Shown in pieces: positions 1 to 8,800 of a DNA stretch of 64,000 nt (position 1 is its first letter; each line of letters opens with the position of its first letter). The DNA lies in contig NZ_JAUSYN010000002.1 of NCBI RefSeq assembly GCF_030816915.1, forward strand, positions 1,308,501 through 1,372,500. Reading direction: 5' to 3'. The translations under genes were made by a program, and so were the position numbers. The notes beneath the pieces were generated by a model. That model saw nothing but the letters and a program-made list of their open reading frames with translations. It had not been told where the DNA came from and searched no databases. Source of the DNA: Streptomyces sp. B3I8. GTDB lineage: Bacteria > Actinomycetota > Actinomycetes > Streptomycetales > Streptomycetaceae.

Positions 1-111
1 GATGTCGATCTTCAGGCTCACGCACCGATTGTCGCCCGGCGCGCGCCCCGGGGACAGCGAACGGCCCCCCGCCGACGGAAAATTCGGAGGCGCCCGCGCC
101 TCGGCCCCCCG

Positions 112-117
112 TACCGT
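112..117 (+). promoter_or_regulatory. -10 element of a likely leaderless promoter for the GNAT gene
   Basis: TACCGT fits the actinobacterial TANNNT -10 consensus and ends 8 nt before the ATG at 126. No convincing ribosome binding site lies next to the ATG. Inference: the mRNA starts at or beside the start codon. No clear -35 was seen. Confidence 0.4.
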
Positions 118-125
118 GCCGCGAC

Positions 126-1067
126 ATGACTCCCAACCCCGCCGTGACCGTGTACGACCTGCGCCCCGACGCCGCCGAGGACTGCGAGGCCTTCGCCCGC
201 ATCCGCGAGGAGGCGCTCCCCTTCATCCTGCTGACCGGCGAATCCCTCGCGTACGACCTGCGCCACGCGCATCCCGACGCCCACTATCAGCCGCTGCTGG
301 CGAGCGTGGACGGAGAGGCGGTGGGCTCGGCCCAGGTCGGCGTGGTGCACGACAGTCCGAAGCCCGGCCAGGCGTACCTCAACGTGTACGTGCGCCCGGA
401 CCACGAGGGCCGTGGCGCGGGCACCGCCTTGGTGCGGACCGCCGAAGAACGGCTGCGGGGCCTGGGGGTCACGGAGGTGTTCTCCTGGGTGCTGGACACG
501 CCCGCGGACCGCGCGTTCGCCGAGCGGCGCGGCTACCGGTCGAGCCGCTCGGCGCACTTCCTCCGGCTCGACCTGACGGACGGCTCCCTGCCGCCGCTGC
601 AGTCCCCGCCGCCCGGCGTGGAGGTGCTCCCCGGCACGGACTTCGCCGCCGACCCGCGTCCGCTGTTCGCACTCGACGCGGAGACGCTGGCGGACGAGCC
701 CAGCGACGTCGACTACGAGATGACGGACTACGAGAACTGGCTGCGGGGGACGTGGAACCACCCGCTGACCAGCCAGGAGCTCACGTCGGTGGTGCTCGTC
801 GACGGCCGCCCGGCGGCGTTCACCATGGCCCGCACGAACGGCGGCACCCGCTACGGCACGGTCATGACGGGCACCGCCCGCGCGTACCGGGGCCGGGGCC
901 TGGCCAAACTCGCCAAGAACGACTCCCTGCACCGCGCCCGTGCCGCCGGACTCACCGAGGCCCTGACGGGCAACGACCACGGCAACGAGCCGATGCTGGC
1001 CGTCAACAAGTGGTTCGGGTACGAGATCTGCGCCACGGAGGTACGCCATGTCCGCACCCTCGGCTGA
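126..1067 (+). CDS. GNAT family N-acetyltransferase with two GNAT folds
   Basis: Predicted cytoplasmic acetyl-CoA-dependent N-acyltransferase of 313 aa, twice the length of a single GNAT domain. The first domain (about residues 5-160) carries the acetyl-CoA pyrophosphate loop as RPDHEGRGAGTALV. The second (about 170-313) carries a degenerate loop, RAYRGRGLAKLAK. Tandem GNATs of this kind usually keep one catalytic domain and one structural domain; the substrate cannot be read from sequence. The ATG at 126 was chosen because it begins the conserved part and sits behind a -10-like hexamer. The last 20 nt overlap the downstream DUF402 reading frame, so the two were probably translated together. 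Confidence 0.85.
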   Translation: MTPNPAVTVYDLRPDAAEDCEAFARIREEALPFILLTGESLAYDLRHAHPDAHYQPLLASVDGEAVGSAQVGVVHDSPKPGQAYLNVYVRPDHEGRGAGTALVRTAEERLRGLGVTEVFSWVLDTPADRAFAERRGYRSSRSAHFLRLDLTDGSLPPLQSPPPGVEVLPGTDFAADPRPLFALDAETLADEPSDVDYEMTDYENWLRGTWNHPLTSQELTSVVLVDGRPAAFTMARTNGGTRYGTVMTGTARAYRGRGLAKLAKNDSLHRARAAGLTEALTGNDHGNEPMLAVNKWFGYEICATEVRHVRTLG

Positions 1068-1563
1068 CGGGGCCGCGCGGACGGCCGGACCGGTCGTCGA
1101 GGTGGTCCTGCGGAAGGCGGGCCGCACGAAGATCCGCTACGGCGCGGAGCTGCTCGCCGACGACGGCCGCCGGATCACCGTACGGGCCCCCTGGTCGGGC
1201 GCCGGCGTACGCGACTTCGGCTTCGTCCGCTTCGCACCGGGCGACGTCTTCACCGAGCACTACTAGCGGGACCGCTGGTACGCGGTGAAGGAGGTCCGCG
1301 ACGGCACCGGCACGCTGAAGGGCTGGTACTGCGACATCACCCGCCCCGCCGTCCTGACCGGCACCGAGCTCCTCTCGGAGGATCTGGACCTGGATCTGTG
1401 GCGCTCGGCCGACGGCGCGACGGTCCTCCGGCTGGACGAGGACGAATTCGCGCGGAGCGGTCTCGCCCGGACCGACCCCGAGGCGGCCCGGGCGGCGCTC
1501 GGCGCGCTGGACTCCCTGGAAGCGCTGGCCCTGGAACCCGCGTTCCAGGCACTCCTGACCTGA
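1048..1563 (+). pseudogene. DUF402 domain protein interrupted by an in-frame TAG
   Basis: One continuous frame from ATG 1048 to TGA 1563 is broken only by TAG at 1264-1266. Upstream the protein reads FVRFAPGDVFTEHY and downstream it continues in the same frame as RDRWYAVKEVRD, then LKGWYCDITRP, which is the DUF402 core. Family members normally have Tyr-Trp at this point, so a single TGG (Trp) to TAG change explains the break; no indel is needed. DUF402 proteins are small beta-barrel proteins, and some act as nucleoside di- or triphosphate phosphatases. The 3' half could restart at GTG 1285 but would lack the N-terminal strands. A sequencing error or UAG readthrough are the alternatives. Confidence 0.8.
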
Positions 1564-1634
1564 CCACCGCCTCTCGCCCGACCACCACTCCTCGCCCGAC
1601 CGCCTCCCGTCCGCCCGCATTCGACCGCCGCTCC

Positions 1635-2249
1635 TCACCTGATCGCCACCACCGCGTACCGCTCGTCCGCCACCTCCCTCCCCCACAGCCGGGGGTCGTC
1701 CGACAGCCGCTCCACCACCGTTTCCCCGGTGAGGGGTGCCAGCAGCCCGGTGACCCGGTCCGCAGCGATGCCGACCGGGCTCACCGTGCCCCACACGCCT
1801 TCGACCAGCACCATCCGGCCGCCGGGCCGGAGCAGGCCGTGCCAGTGCCGCAGGGCGGCCGCCGGGTCGGGCAGGGTCCACAGCACATGGCGGACGAGCA
1901 CCGTGTCGAACCGCCGCCCGCCCACGGGCGGCGCCGCCGCGTCCCCGAGCAGGAACTCCGCGTCCCGCCCGGCGAGCTTGGCGCGGGCCCGGTCGAGCAT
2001 GGCCGGGGACGCGTCGACACCGGTGATCCGGTGCCCCGCCTCGGCGGCGAGCAGCGACAGGCTGCCCGTGCCGCAGCCGAGATCGAGCAGGTCACCGGGG
2101 CTGCCGGGCAGCCAGCACCGCATCCTTGCGGCCCAGGCGGCGCGGACCCGCGGATCGCCCAGCCCGTGGTCCGGCTCGTCGTCGAAGACGGCGGCCAGCG
2201 CCTCCCAGTCGTCACCGAAGGACGCTTCTCCCTCACCGTGGGTGTGCAT
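1635..2249 (-). CDS. class I SAM-dependent methyltransferase
   Basis: Protein of 204 aa, predicted cytosolic. It has the SAM-binding motif I DLGCGTGS (about residue 56), an acidic residue after strand 2 (GVDAS), and a post-I region FDTVLVRHVLWTLPDPA typical of the Methyltransf_11/25 group. The small-molecule substrate is not identifiable. The start was placed at ATG 2249 (MHTHGEGE) because the longer open frame upstream lacks family similarity and runs into a divergent regulatory region. It is transcribed away from the 44-aa ORF at 2388, with a perfect 12-bp palindrome between them. Confidence 0.8.
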   Translation of the reverse strand: MHTHGEGEASFGDDWEALAAVFDDEPDHGLGDPRVRAAWAARMRCWLPGSPGDLLDLGCGTGSLSLLAAEAGHRITGVDASPAMLDRARAKLAGRDAEFLLGDAAAPPVGGRRFDTVLVRHVLWTLPDPAAALRHWHGLLRPGGRMVLVEGVWGTVSPVGIAADRVTGLLAPLTGETVVERLSDDPRLWGREVADERYAVVAIR

Positions 2250-2270
2250 GGGGTCAGCATGGCAGTCGGC

Positions 2271-2306
2271 ACTGACATCACGATCGTGACAAGCGTTACT
2301 GACATC
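2271..2306. promoter_or_regulatory. candidate operator: 12-bp palindrome between two direct repeats
   Basis: TCACGATCGTGA at 2278-2289 is a perfect palindrome. It lies within a 9-bp direct repeat, ACTGACATC, at 2271-2279 and 2298-2306 (27 bp apart). The position, 22-57 bp upstream of the methyltransferase start and between divergent genes, fits a regulator-binding site. No regulator gene is adjacent, so its identity is unknown. Confidence 0.4.
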
Positions 2307-2387
2307 GAGGGTGGGATGGGTCAGGCTCCGGGTAGAGGTCCAGACCCGTGGTAACGCGGGACCTGGTGATCTCGCTAGGAGGCAGCC

Positions 2388-2522
2388 ATGCGCCGGACGA
2401 CCGTGCACAAGCCGCTGAGGAAGTCGGACTCCCGCCGTGTGCGGGAGGAGGCCGACGAGCGCCCCGCCGAGCGCCCCGAGGTCCGCAAGGACATCCACCG
2501 CACCTGGTGGCCGGACGGCTGA
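2388..2522 (+). CDS. small basic protein of 44 aa
   Basis: A short ORF with a strong Shine-Dalgarno (AGGAGG at 2377-2382, six bases before ATG 2388). The product begins MRRTTVHKPLRKSDSRR, is rich in Arg, Glu and Asp, and ends HRTWWPDG. It has no signal peptide or membrane segment. GC-rich third positions and the precise ribosome binding site support translation. The C-terminal IHRTWWPDG end recalls small conserved streptomycete proteins of unknown role (from memory). It lies between the methyltransferase regulatory region and the LPMO gene. Confidence 0.6.
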   Translation: MRRTTVHKPLRKSDSRRVREEADERPAERPEVRKDIHRTWWPDG

Positions 2523-2712
2523 GCCGGCCCGGTCCGCCCCTGCCTCCGCTCCGGATCCACGGGGCGGAGCCCCTACCTGAGCCCAGCCTGAGCACTCCCT
2601 TAACGCGAGCATAAGGATCCTCTCCCCGCCCCCGAACAGGGGATCCGCCCCGTCCCGCGCGGCTAATTTGCTGACCGCACCCGCCGCGCCCAGGACCTCC
2701 GAGGAGCCCCCC

Positions 2713-3771
2713 ATGCCCGCACGCCGCCGTCGCCATGCCGCCGTACTCGCCCTCGTCGGCGGCGCCCCCCTCGCTCTGACCGCCCTCGCCGCCACCCCGG
2801 CCGCCGCGCACGGCACGATGGGCGACCCGGTCAGCCGGGTGGCCCAGTGCTACGCCGAGGGCCCGGAGTCCCCGAAGTCCGCCGCCTGCAAGGCGGTCGT
2901 CGCCGCCGGGGGCACCCAGGCGCTCTACGACTGGAACGGCATCCGCATCGGCGACGCCGCCGGACAGCACCGGACCCTCATCCCCGACGGCAAGCTGTGC
3001 AGCGCCGACAACGAGGAGTTCAAGGGCCTGGACCTGGCCCGCACCGACTGGCCCGCCACCTCCGTGAAGAGCGGCGCGTACACCTTCAAGTACCGCGTCA
3101 CCGCGCCCCACAAGGGCACCTTCAAGGTCTACGTCACCAAGGCCGGTTACGACCCCGCCAAGCCCCTGGCCTGGGAGGACCTGGACCTCGACCACCCCGT
3201 GGCGACCTCCACCGACCCGTCCCCCGTCAACGGCTTCTACACCTTCTCCGGCACGCTTCCCCAGCGTTCCGGGAAGCAGTTGCTCTACGCGATCTGGCAG
3301 CGCTCGGACAGCCCGGAGGCGTTCTACTCCTGCTCCGACGTCGACTTCGGCGGAGGCAACCGCGGCGCCGGCAACGACAACAGCGACGGGAACGGCGGGT
3401 CGAAGGGATCGGCCCCCGCCCCGGCCGCCTCCGCGCCCACCGACCGGCAGATCGCGGCCGGTGCCCACAAGTCGATGATCGAACACCACGGCCACGGCGA
3501 CAACGACGCCCGCACCTCGGCGGAGCCCCGCCGCGCCGACGCCACGGCCGGCACGGGTACCGGCACCGCGGCGGGCGGCACCGCCGCCGAGGACACCGCG
3601 GCCAACCGGCCCGCGGCCGACGGCACCGCCGAGAACCTCGCCGAGACCGGCGCCGACGGACACACGGCGTACGTCGCGATCGGTGGCGCCGCCGCCCTCG
3701 CTCTCGGCGCGGCCGCCCTCTTCGCCTCGGTCCGCCGCCGCGCGACCCCCACGGGCCGCCACGGCCGCTGA
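2713..3771 (+). CDS. cell-wall-anchored AA10 lytic polysaccharide monooxygenase
   Basis: Protein of 352 aa. The signal peptide (MPARRRRH, then an Ala/Leu-rich core) ends in AAA just before His33, giving a mature N-terminus HGTMGDPVSR. That His is the first half of the copper histidine brace; the second is plausibly the His in VTAPHKGTF. The AA10 domain (about residues 33-220) has paired cysteines and an IWQRSDSPEAFYSCSDV C-terminal strand. A Gly/Ala/Thr-rich linker follows. The C-terminus has LAETG, a hydrophobic helix and an Arg-rich tail, which is a class E sortase signal. The protein is therefore predicted to be covalently wall-bound and to act on chitin, cellulose or a cell-surface glycan. 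A 16-bp terminator follows. Confidence 0.88.
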   Translation: MPARRRRHAAVLALVGGAPLALTALAATPAAAHGTMGDPVSRVAQCYAEGPESPKSAACKAVVAAGGTQALYDWNGIRIGDAAGQHRTLIPDGKLCSADNEEFKGLDLARTDWPATSVKSGAYTFKYRVTAPHKGTFKVYVTKAGYDPAKPLAWEDLDLDHPVATSTDPSPVNGFYTFSGTLPQRSGKQLLYAIWQRSDSPEAFYSCSDVDFGGGNRGAGNDNSDGNGGSKGSAPAPAASAPTDRQIAAGAHKSMIEHHGHGDNDARTSAEPRRADATAGTGTGTAAGGTAAEDTAANRPAADGTAENLAETGADGHTAYVAIGGAAALALGAAALFASVRRRATPTGRHGR

Positions 3772-3788
3772 ACGAGCGGCACGAAAGC

Positions 3789-3827
3789 ACGGGGTCCGCC
3801 CGGCGGCTCAGGCCGGGCGGACCCCGT
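3789..3827 (+). terminator. terminator-like inverted repeat after the LPMO gene
   Basis: Arms ACGGGGTCCGCCCGGC (3789-3804) and GCCGGGCGGACCCCGT (3812-3827) pair perfectly over 16 bp with a 7-nt loop. There is no U tract, which is usual for streptomycete terminators. Confidence 0.7.
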
Positions 3828-3905
3828 ACAGATCTCGGGCGCGGTTCCGGACGCGGTTCCGGGCCGGCCGGTCCCTTCGACCGGCCTCGTGACCACCGCC
3901 GTACG

Positions 3906-4352
3906 TCACCAGGTGGGTCGTACCGGCCCGCCGGGCGCCACCGTCAGCAGCGCGGTGCGCAGGGCGCGCGCGCCCTGCTCCCCCAGTAGTTCGGCCCAGG
4001 GCCGCACCGCCTCCGCCGCCGCCTCCTCCGCGGCCCGCGCACAGGCCCAGCCGCTTCCGGTCAGCACCACGAGCCGCGCCCGCGCGTCCTGCGGGTGCGG
4101 TCGTCGTTCGACGTAGCCCTTGCGCGCCAGTTCGTCGACGAGCTGGCTGGCGGCCTGCTTGGTGACTCCGAGGTGCGCGGCGAGGTCGGTGACCGTCGCC
4201 CCGTCCGGGGCGATCCGGCTGAACGCGAACCCGTGGGCGGGCCGCAGTCCTTCGAAGCCCCGGGCGAGCACACCCGCGTGGATGCGCTGGGTGAGATCAC
4301 CGGCGGCGGCGAGCAGGGCGGCGGACAGGGCCAGGGCCTCGGAGTTCTCCAC
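3906..4352 (-). CDS. MarR family transcriptional regulator
   Basis: Protein of 148 aa, the usual MarR length. The winged helix-turn-helix spans about residues 50-105: TVTDLAAHLGVTKQAASQLV is the recognition region and GYVERRPHPQDARARLVVLT is the wing, with the typical D-x-R-A/S motif. Flanking helices form the dimer interface. It starts at GTG 4352. The gene is divergent from a cupin gene, and two perfect long palindromes lie between the starts, so autoregulation plus control of the cupin gene is the simple model. The ligand is unknown. Confidence 0.85.
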   Translation of the reverse strand: MENSEALALSAALLAAAGDLTQRIHAGVLARGFEGLRPAHGFAFSRIAPDGATVTDLAAHLGVTKQAASQLVDELARKGYVERRPHPQDARARLVVLTGSGWACARAAEEAAAEAVRPWAELLGEQGARALRTALLTVAPGGPVRPTW

Positions 4353-4380
4353 GGTGGCATTAGAACACCCTTGACGAATC

Positions 4381-4397
4381 GGTCAAGCTGCTTGACC
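4381..4397. promoter_or_regulatory. MarR-type operator 1
   Basis: GGTCAAGCTGCTTGACC is a perfect 17-bp palindrome centred at 4389 and shares its GGTCAAGC/GCTTGACC half-sites with operator 2. It lies 29 bp upstream of the marR start. The half-sites contain TTGAC, so bound repressor would cover a -35 box. Confidence 0.7.
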
Positions 4398-4410
4398 ATA
4401 AGGGCAGGGC

Positions 4411-4435
4411 AGTTGGTCAAGCAGCTTGACCAACT
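4411..4435. promoter_or_regulatory. MarR-type operator 2
   Basis: A 25-bp perfect palindrome with arms AGTTGGTCAAGC and GCTTGACCAACT around a central A at 4423. Its centre is 34 bp from that of operator 1, about three helical turns, so two dimers could bind on the same face. Confidence 0.7.
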
Positions 4436-4488
4436 GATCGCCCTCCCCGCTCCCGCCCGCTCCCTCTGTTCACTCACCGGAGGTCCTC

Positions 4489-4863
4489 ATGCCCGTCGTC
4501 CGTCAGTCCGAGGCCGTGACCCACGAGATCCACGGCGCACGCTTCGTCTCCCACGCCGCACCGCGCACCGGCAGCAAGGAGCTGTGCGCCTGGCGGGGCG
4601 AGATCCCCGCCGGGACGAAGGCACCGACGCACACCGTCGACCGGGAGGAGATCTTCCATCTGCTCGACGGCGAACTGCTCATCACCCTGGACGGACGGAC
4701 CGAGCGGGTCGTCGCGGGCGACACCGTGATCGTCACCCCGGGTGCGGCCTTCGGCGTCGAGAACCCCACCGACCGCACGGCCGTCTCCTGGGTCACCACC
4801 ACCATCGGCCTGGAGGCCGAGCTCGCCGACGGCACCCGGCTCACCCCGCCCTGGGCCAACTGA
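4489..4863 (+). CDS. cupin domain protein
   Basis: Protein of 124 aa forming a single cupin beta-barrel. The first cupin motif region reads APTHTVDREEIFHLLDGE and the second includes AGDTVIVTPGAAFGVEN. The metal ligands look reduced: the first motif has one His and a Glu, and the second lacks the usual His, so binding or sensing rather than catalysis is possible. ATG 4489 follows GGAGG with good spacing. It is the likely target of the divergent MarR regulator through the two operators upstream. The function is otherwise unknown. Confidence 0.75.
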   Translation: MPVVRQSEAVTHEIHGARFVSHAAPRTGSKELCAWRGEIPAGTKAPTHTVDREEIFHLLDGELLITLDGRTERVVAGDTVIVTPGAAFGVENPTDRTAVSWVTTTIGLEAELADGTRLTPPWAN

Positions 4864-4872
4864 GCCGGGGCC

Positions 4873-5847
4873 TCACGCCGCCAGCGAGCCCGGTCCGATC
4901 GCTCCCGGGCCGAATTTCGCCCGGACCCGGTCCGCGACCTCCTCGACGCGGCGGACCTTCTCGTCCACCGGGTCGAAGGTCAGCTGGTGCGCGGCGCGCT
5001 CGGCGGGCGTCAGCCCCTCCGCGCGCAGCGCGAGCCCCCGCACCCGGGCGCGTTGCAGGCCGAGCGCCTCGTACAGGCGGTACGCGGTCCGGGTGAGCGC
5101 CGCCGAATGCGCGGTCGGCTCCGTCAGGGCCCGGCTGCGGACGGTCGCGGAGCGGTCGGCGTAGCGGACGGTGAGGGTCAGCGTCCTGCACACCTGTTCG
5201 TCGGCGCGCAGCCGGACGCCCAGTTCCTCGGCGGCCGAGAGCAGGGCGCGGCGGTGCCGGCCGGGGTCGATCTCGTCCAGGTCGAAGGGGCGTTCGGTGG
5301 CGAGGGAGCGCGAGACCGCGTCGGGGACGACCCGGCCGCGGTCGAGGCCGTTCGCCCGCTCGTACAGCTCCCGCCCGGCCTTCGCGCCGACGAGCCGCTG
5401 CAGCGTGGCCGGCGGCGCGGCGGCGACCCTGCCCACGGTGTCGAGCCCGTACTCGCACAGTGTGCGGGCGGTGGCGCCGCCGACACCGGGCAGCGCCCGC
5501 ACCGGCCGTCCGGCCAGGAACTCCGTCACCGCGCGGGCCGTGTCCGGTACGGCGACGACGGCGCCCGGTGTCGCCTCCCGCAGCGCCATGCGGGCCAGCA
5601 TCGGCCCGGGCCCGGCGCCGATCGCGCAGTCGACGCCGTGATGCGCGAGCGACCGTACCCGGATCAGCCTGGCCAGCTCGACGGCGTCCCGCCCGAAGTA
5701 GCGTTCGGCGCCGCGCAGATCGGCGAGCGCCGTGTCCGGCGGCAGCGCCTCGACGACAGGGGTGAACTCCTCCAGCAGCCCGAGCAGCCCCGGCAGGGCC
5801 GCCGCGTCCGCCGGCGGCAGATGGAAACGTACGCAGAGGATGGTCAT
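4873..5847 (-). CDS. imuB: ImuB-like Y-family polymerase accessory protein
   Basis: Protein of 324 aa with Y-family architecture: palm/fingers at the N-terminus, a helix-hairpin region LPGVGGATARTLCEYGLDTV (about 140-160), and a little-finger-like C-terminus. The catalytic acids look absent. The first strand reads ILCVRFHLPPAD instead of the DxDxFFASVE type, and the second acidic motif reads ALADLRGAERYFG instead of S-x-DE. This matches the inactive ImuB partner of DnaE2 mutasomes, which acts as a clamp-binding adaptor; a clear beta-clamp motif was not identified by eye. ATG 5847 overlaps the dnaE2 TGA (ATGA), implying coupled translation. Confidence 0.8.
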   Translation of the reverse strand: MTILCVRFHLPPADAAALPGLLGLLEEFTPVVEALPPDTALADLRGAERYFGRDAVELARLIRVRSLAHHGVDCAIGAGPGPMLARMALREATPGAVVAVPDTARAVTEFLAGRPVRALPGVGGATARTLCEYGLDTVGRVAAAPPATLQRLVGAKAGRELYERANGLDRGRVVPDAVSRSLATERPFDLDEIDPGRHRRALLSAAEELGVRLRADEQVCRTLTLTVRYADRSATVRSRALTEPTAHSAALTRTAYRLYEALGLQRARVRGLALRAEGLTPAERAAHQLTFDPVDEKVRRVEEVADRVRAKFGPGAIGPGSLAA

Positions 5848-8800
5848 CCCGCACTCCCCGGACTCTGGTGCCACAGTTTCCTTCCGCCCGGCGGCCCCTC
5901 GCCCGCGGGGCGCAGATCGGCCCAGGGGTGCATCTCGTACCCCGTGGACATCCGGATGCGCCGCCCCCGGCCGTCGTCCCCGCCCTGCTCCTCTCCCGCC
6001 TCCTCCTGCCCCTCCTGGCCTTCCTGTCCCTCCTGTCCCTTCGCCCGCCTCCGGCGTTCCATCGCGTCCTGCGCGGCGGAGCCGGTCGGGCGCGGCAGTC
6101 CGTCGGCCCCGGCGACCGCCTCGGTCCGGACCCGGCCGCCGGTACCGGACCCACCGGTGCCCCCGCCGCCGGTCCCCGTCACCGTCCCCGTCGCCGCCAG
6201 CCGGGCCGCCACTCCCTCGAGCCCCTCCCGCCGGCGTATCTCCAGCAGTTCCGCGAGGTTCCAGGCCGCCGCGCCCACCACGCTCAGGCTGCGCGGACCG
6301 CGCCGCTGGACCACGCCGCGCACCAGCAGCAGCCAGGAGTGGAAGACGGTGTGGGCGCAGGTGTCGTGGGAGTCGTCGAAGAAGGCCAGGTCGACCAGTC
6401 CGGTGCCGTCGTCGAGGGTGGTGAAGACGACCCGGCGGCCGGAGCGGATGGGCGGGGTCTGGGTGGCCGCCTTGGCACCCGCGACCAGCACCGTCTCACC
6501 GTGCCGGGCCTCGCGCAGCCGTCGCGCGGACAGCACGCGCAGCTCGTCGAGGAAGGCGCGGTGATCGTCCATCAGGTGGCGCGAGGCGTCCATGGAGAGC
6601 ACGCCCAGTTCGGCGCTGAGCCGTTCCTCGTCCGACAGGTCGGGCAGCCCGGCGGAGGCGGTGCGCCGGCCCCCGGCCAGCGGGAGCTGCCCGCCGCCCC
6701 CGCTCCGGGCGCCCCGGTGCAGTTCGGTCAGGTGCAGTTGGAGGTCGCGCCGGTTGGCGCCGAACGCGTCCAGCGCGCCGACCTGCGCGAGCCGTCCGGC
6801 GACCGGTCTGCTGGGCCGGGCGCGTTCCCAGAAGTCGAGCAGGGAGGCGTACGGCTGCCCGACGGCGATCCGTTCGGCCTCGGCCTCGCTGATGCCGTGC
6901 ACGTCCGAGAGGGCGAGCCGCAGCCCCCAGGCGCCCGCACGCCCCTCACCTTCGGACACCAGTTCGATACGGTGGGCGACTCCGGACCGGTTCACGTCCA
7001 GCGGCAGCACCGGCACCCCCCGCCGCCGCGCGTCCGCGAGCAGCAGCCGCTTGGGGTACATCCCGGGGTCGTGGGTGAGCAGCCCGGCGTAGAAGGCGGC
7101 GGGGTGGTGGGTCTTCAGCCATGCCGACTGGTACGTGGGCACGGCGAAGGCCACCGCGTGCGCCTTGCAGAAGCCGTAACTGCCGAACGCCTCGACGATC
7201 TCCCAGGTGCGCGCGATCGTCTCCGCGTCGTACCCGCGCGCGGCCGCCTGCTGCGCGAACCAGAACCGGATGCGGCCCTGCGCGTCGGGGTCGGACAGCC
7301 CGCGCCGCACCCGGTCGGCCTCGTCGAGCCCGCAGCCGGTCAGGATGTGCACGAGGTGGATGATCTGCTCGTGGAAGACGACGACGCCGTACGTCTCCTT
7401 CAGCGGTTCCTCCAGGTCGGGGTGCGGGTAGCGGACCGGGGCCCGCCCGTGCCGGGCCTCGATGAACGGCCGCACCATGTCGGCGGCGACCGGGCCGGGC
7501 CGGAAGAGCGAGATGTCGACCACCAGGTCGTGGAACGTGGCCGGCTGGAGCCTGCCGACCAGGTCCCGCTGGCCGGGCGACTCGATCTGGAAGCAGCCGA
7601 GCGTCTCGGCGGACCGGATCAGCCGGTACGTCGCCGGATCGCCCGGCGGCACCGCGTCCAGGTCGATCCGTTCGCCGCTGGTGCGTTCGATCTCGGTGAC
7701 CGCGTGCGCCATCGCCGACTGCATCCGCACCCCGAGCACGTCCAGCTTGAGCAGCCCGAGCTCCTCCACGTCGTCCTTGTCGAACTGGGACATCGGCAGC
7801 CCCTCGCCGCTGGTCGGCACGACCGGCGTACGGCCGCGCAGGGAAGCGTCGGAGAGCAGCACCCCGCACGGGTGCATGGCGACCCCGCGCGGCAGCGCGT
7901 CGAGGGCCTCGACCAGCTCCCAGAGCCTGCCGTACCGCTCCCGCTCGCCCGCGAGCGCACGCAGTTCGGGCAGTTCGTCGAGGGCCGCGCGGGCGTCGCG
8001 GGCACGGATGTGCGGGAAGGACTTGGCGATCCGGTCGATCTCGGCGGGGTCCATGGACAGCGCCGCGCCCACGTCGCGGACGGCGTGCCGGACCCGGTAC
8101 GTCTCCGGCATCGAGACGGTGGCGACCCGCTCGGTGCCGAACCGGCCGATGATCGCGCGGTAGACCTCGATGCGGCGCGCGGACTCCACGTCGATGTCGA
8201 TGTCGGGCAGCACCGGGCGCCGCTTGGACAGGAAGCGCTCCATCAGCAGCCCGTGCTCGACCGGGTCGGCGTGCGCGATGCCGAGGAGGTGGTTGACCAG
8301 GGAGCCGGCGCCGGAGCCGCGCGCGGCGACCCGGATGCCCATGCCGCGCACGTCGTCCACGACCTGGGCGACGGTGAGGAAGTACGAGGCGAAGTCGTGG
8401 TGGGCGATGATGTCCAGTTCCTGGTGCATCCGCTCCCAGTACGCGCGCCGCCCGTCGAGGCCGAGCCGGACCATGCCGGCCGCCGCCCGGGAGGCGAGGG
8501 TGCGCTGGGCGGTGCGGCGGGCGGCGCCGACGAGGTGGGGCTCGGGGAAGTGGACGGTGCCGATGCCGAGGTCGTCCTCGGGGTCGACCACGCACTCGGC
8601 GGCCGTGGCCCGGGTCTGCTCCAGCAGGTGGCGGGCTGTCCCGGGGCGGAAGCCGGCCGCCTCCACGATCCGCTCGGCGGCGTGGGCCATGGCGCCGGTG
8701 TCCTTCAGCCAGGCCTCACCGGAGTCCAGCTCCTTGGTGGGGTCGACGGGGACCAGCCGGCGGGCGGCGTCCAGGACGTCGGCGACCGGGCCGAGGCCGG

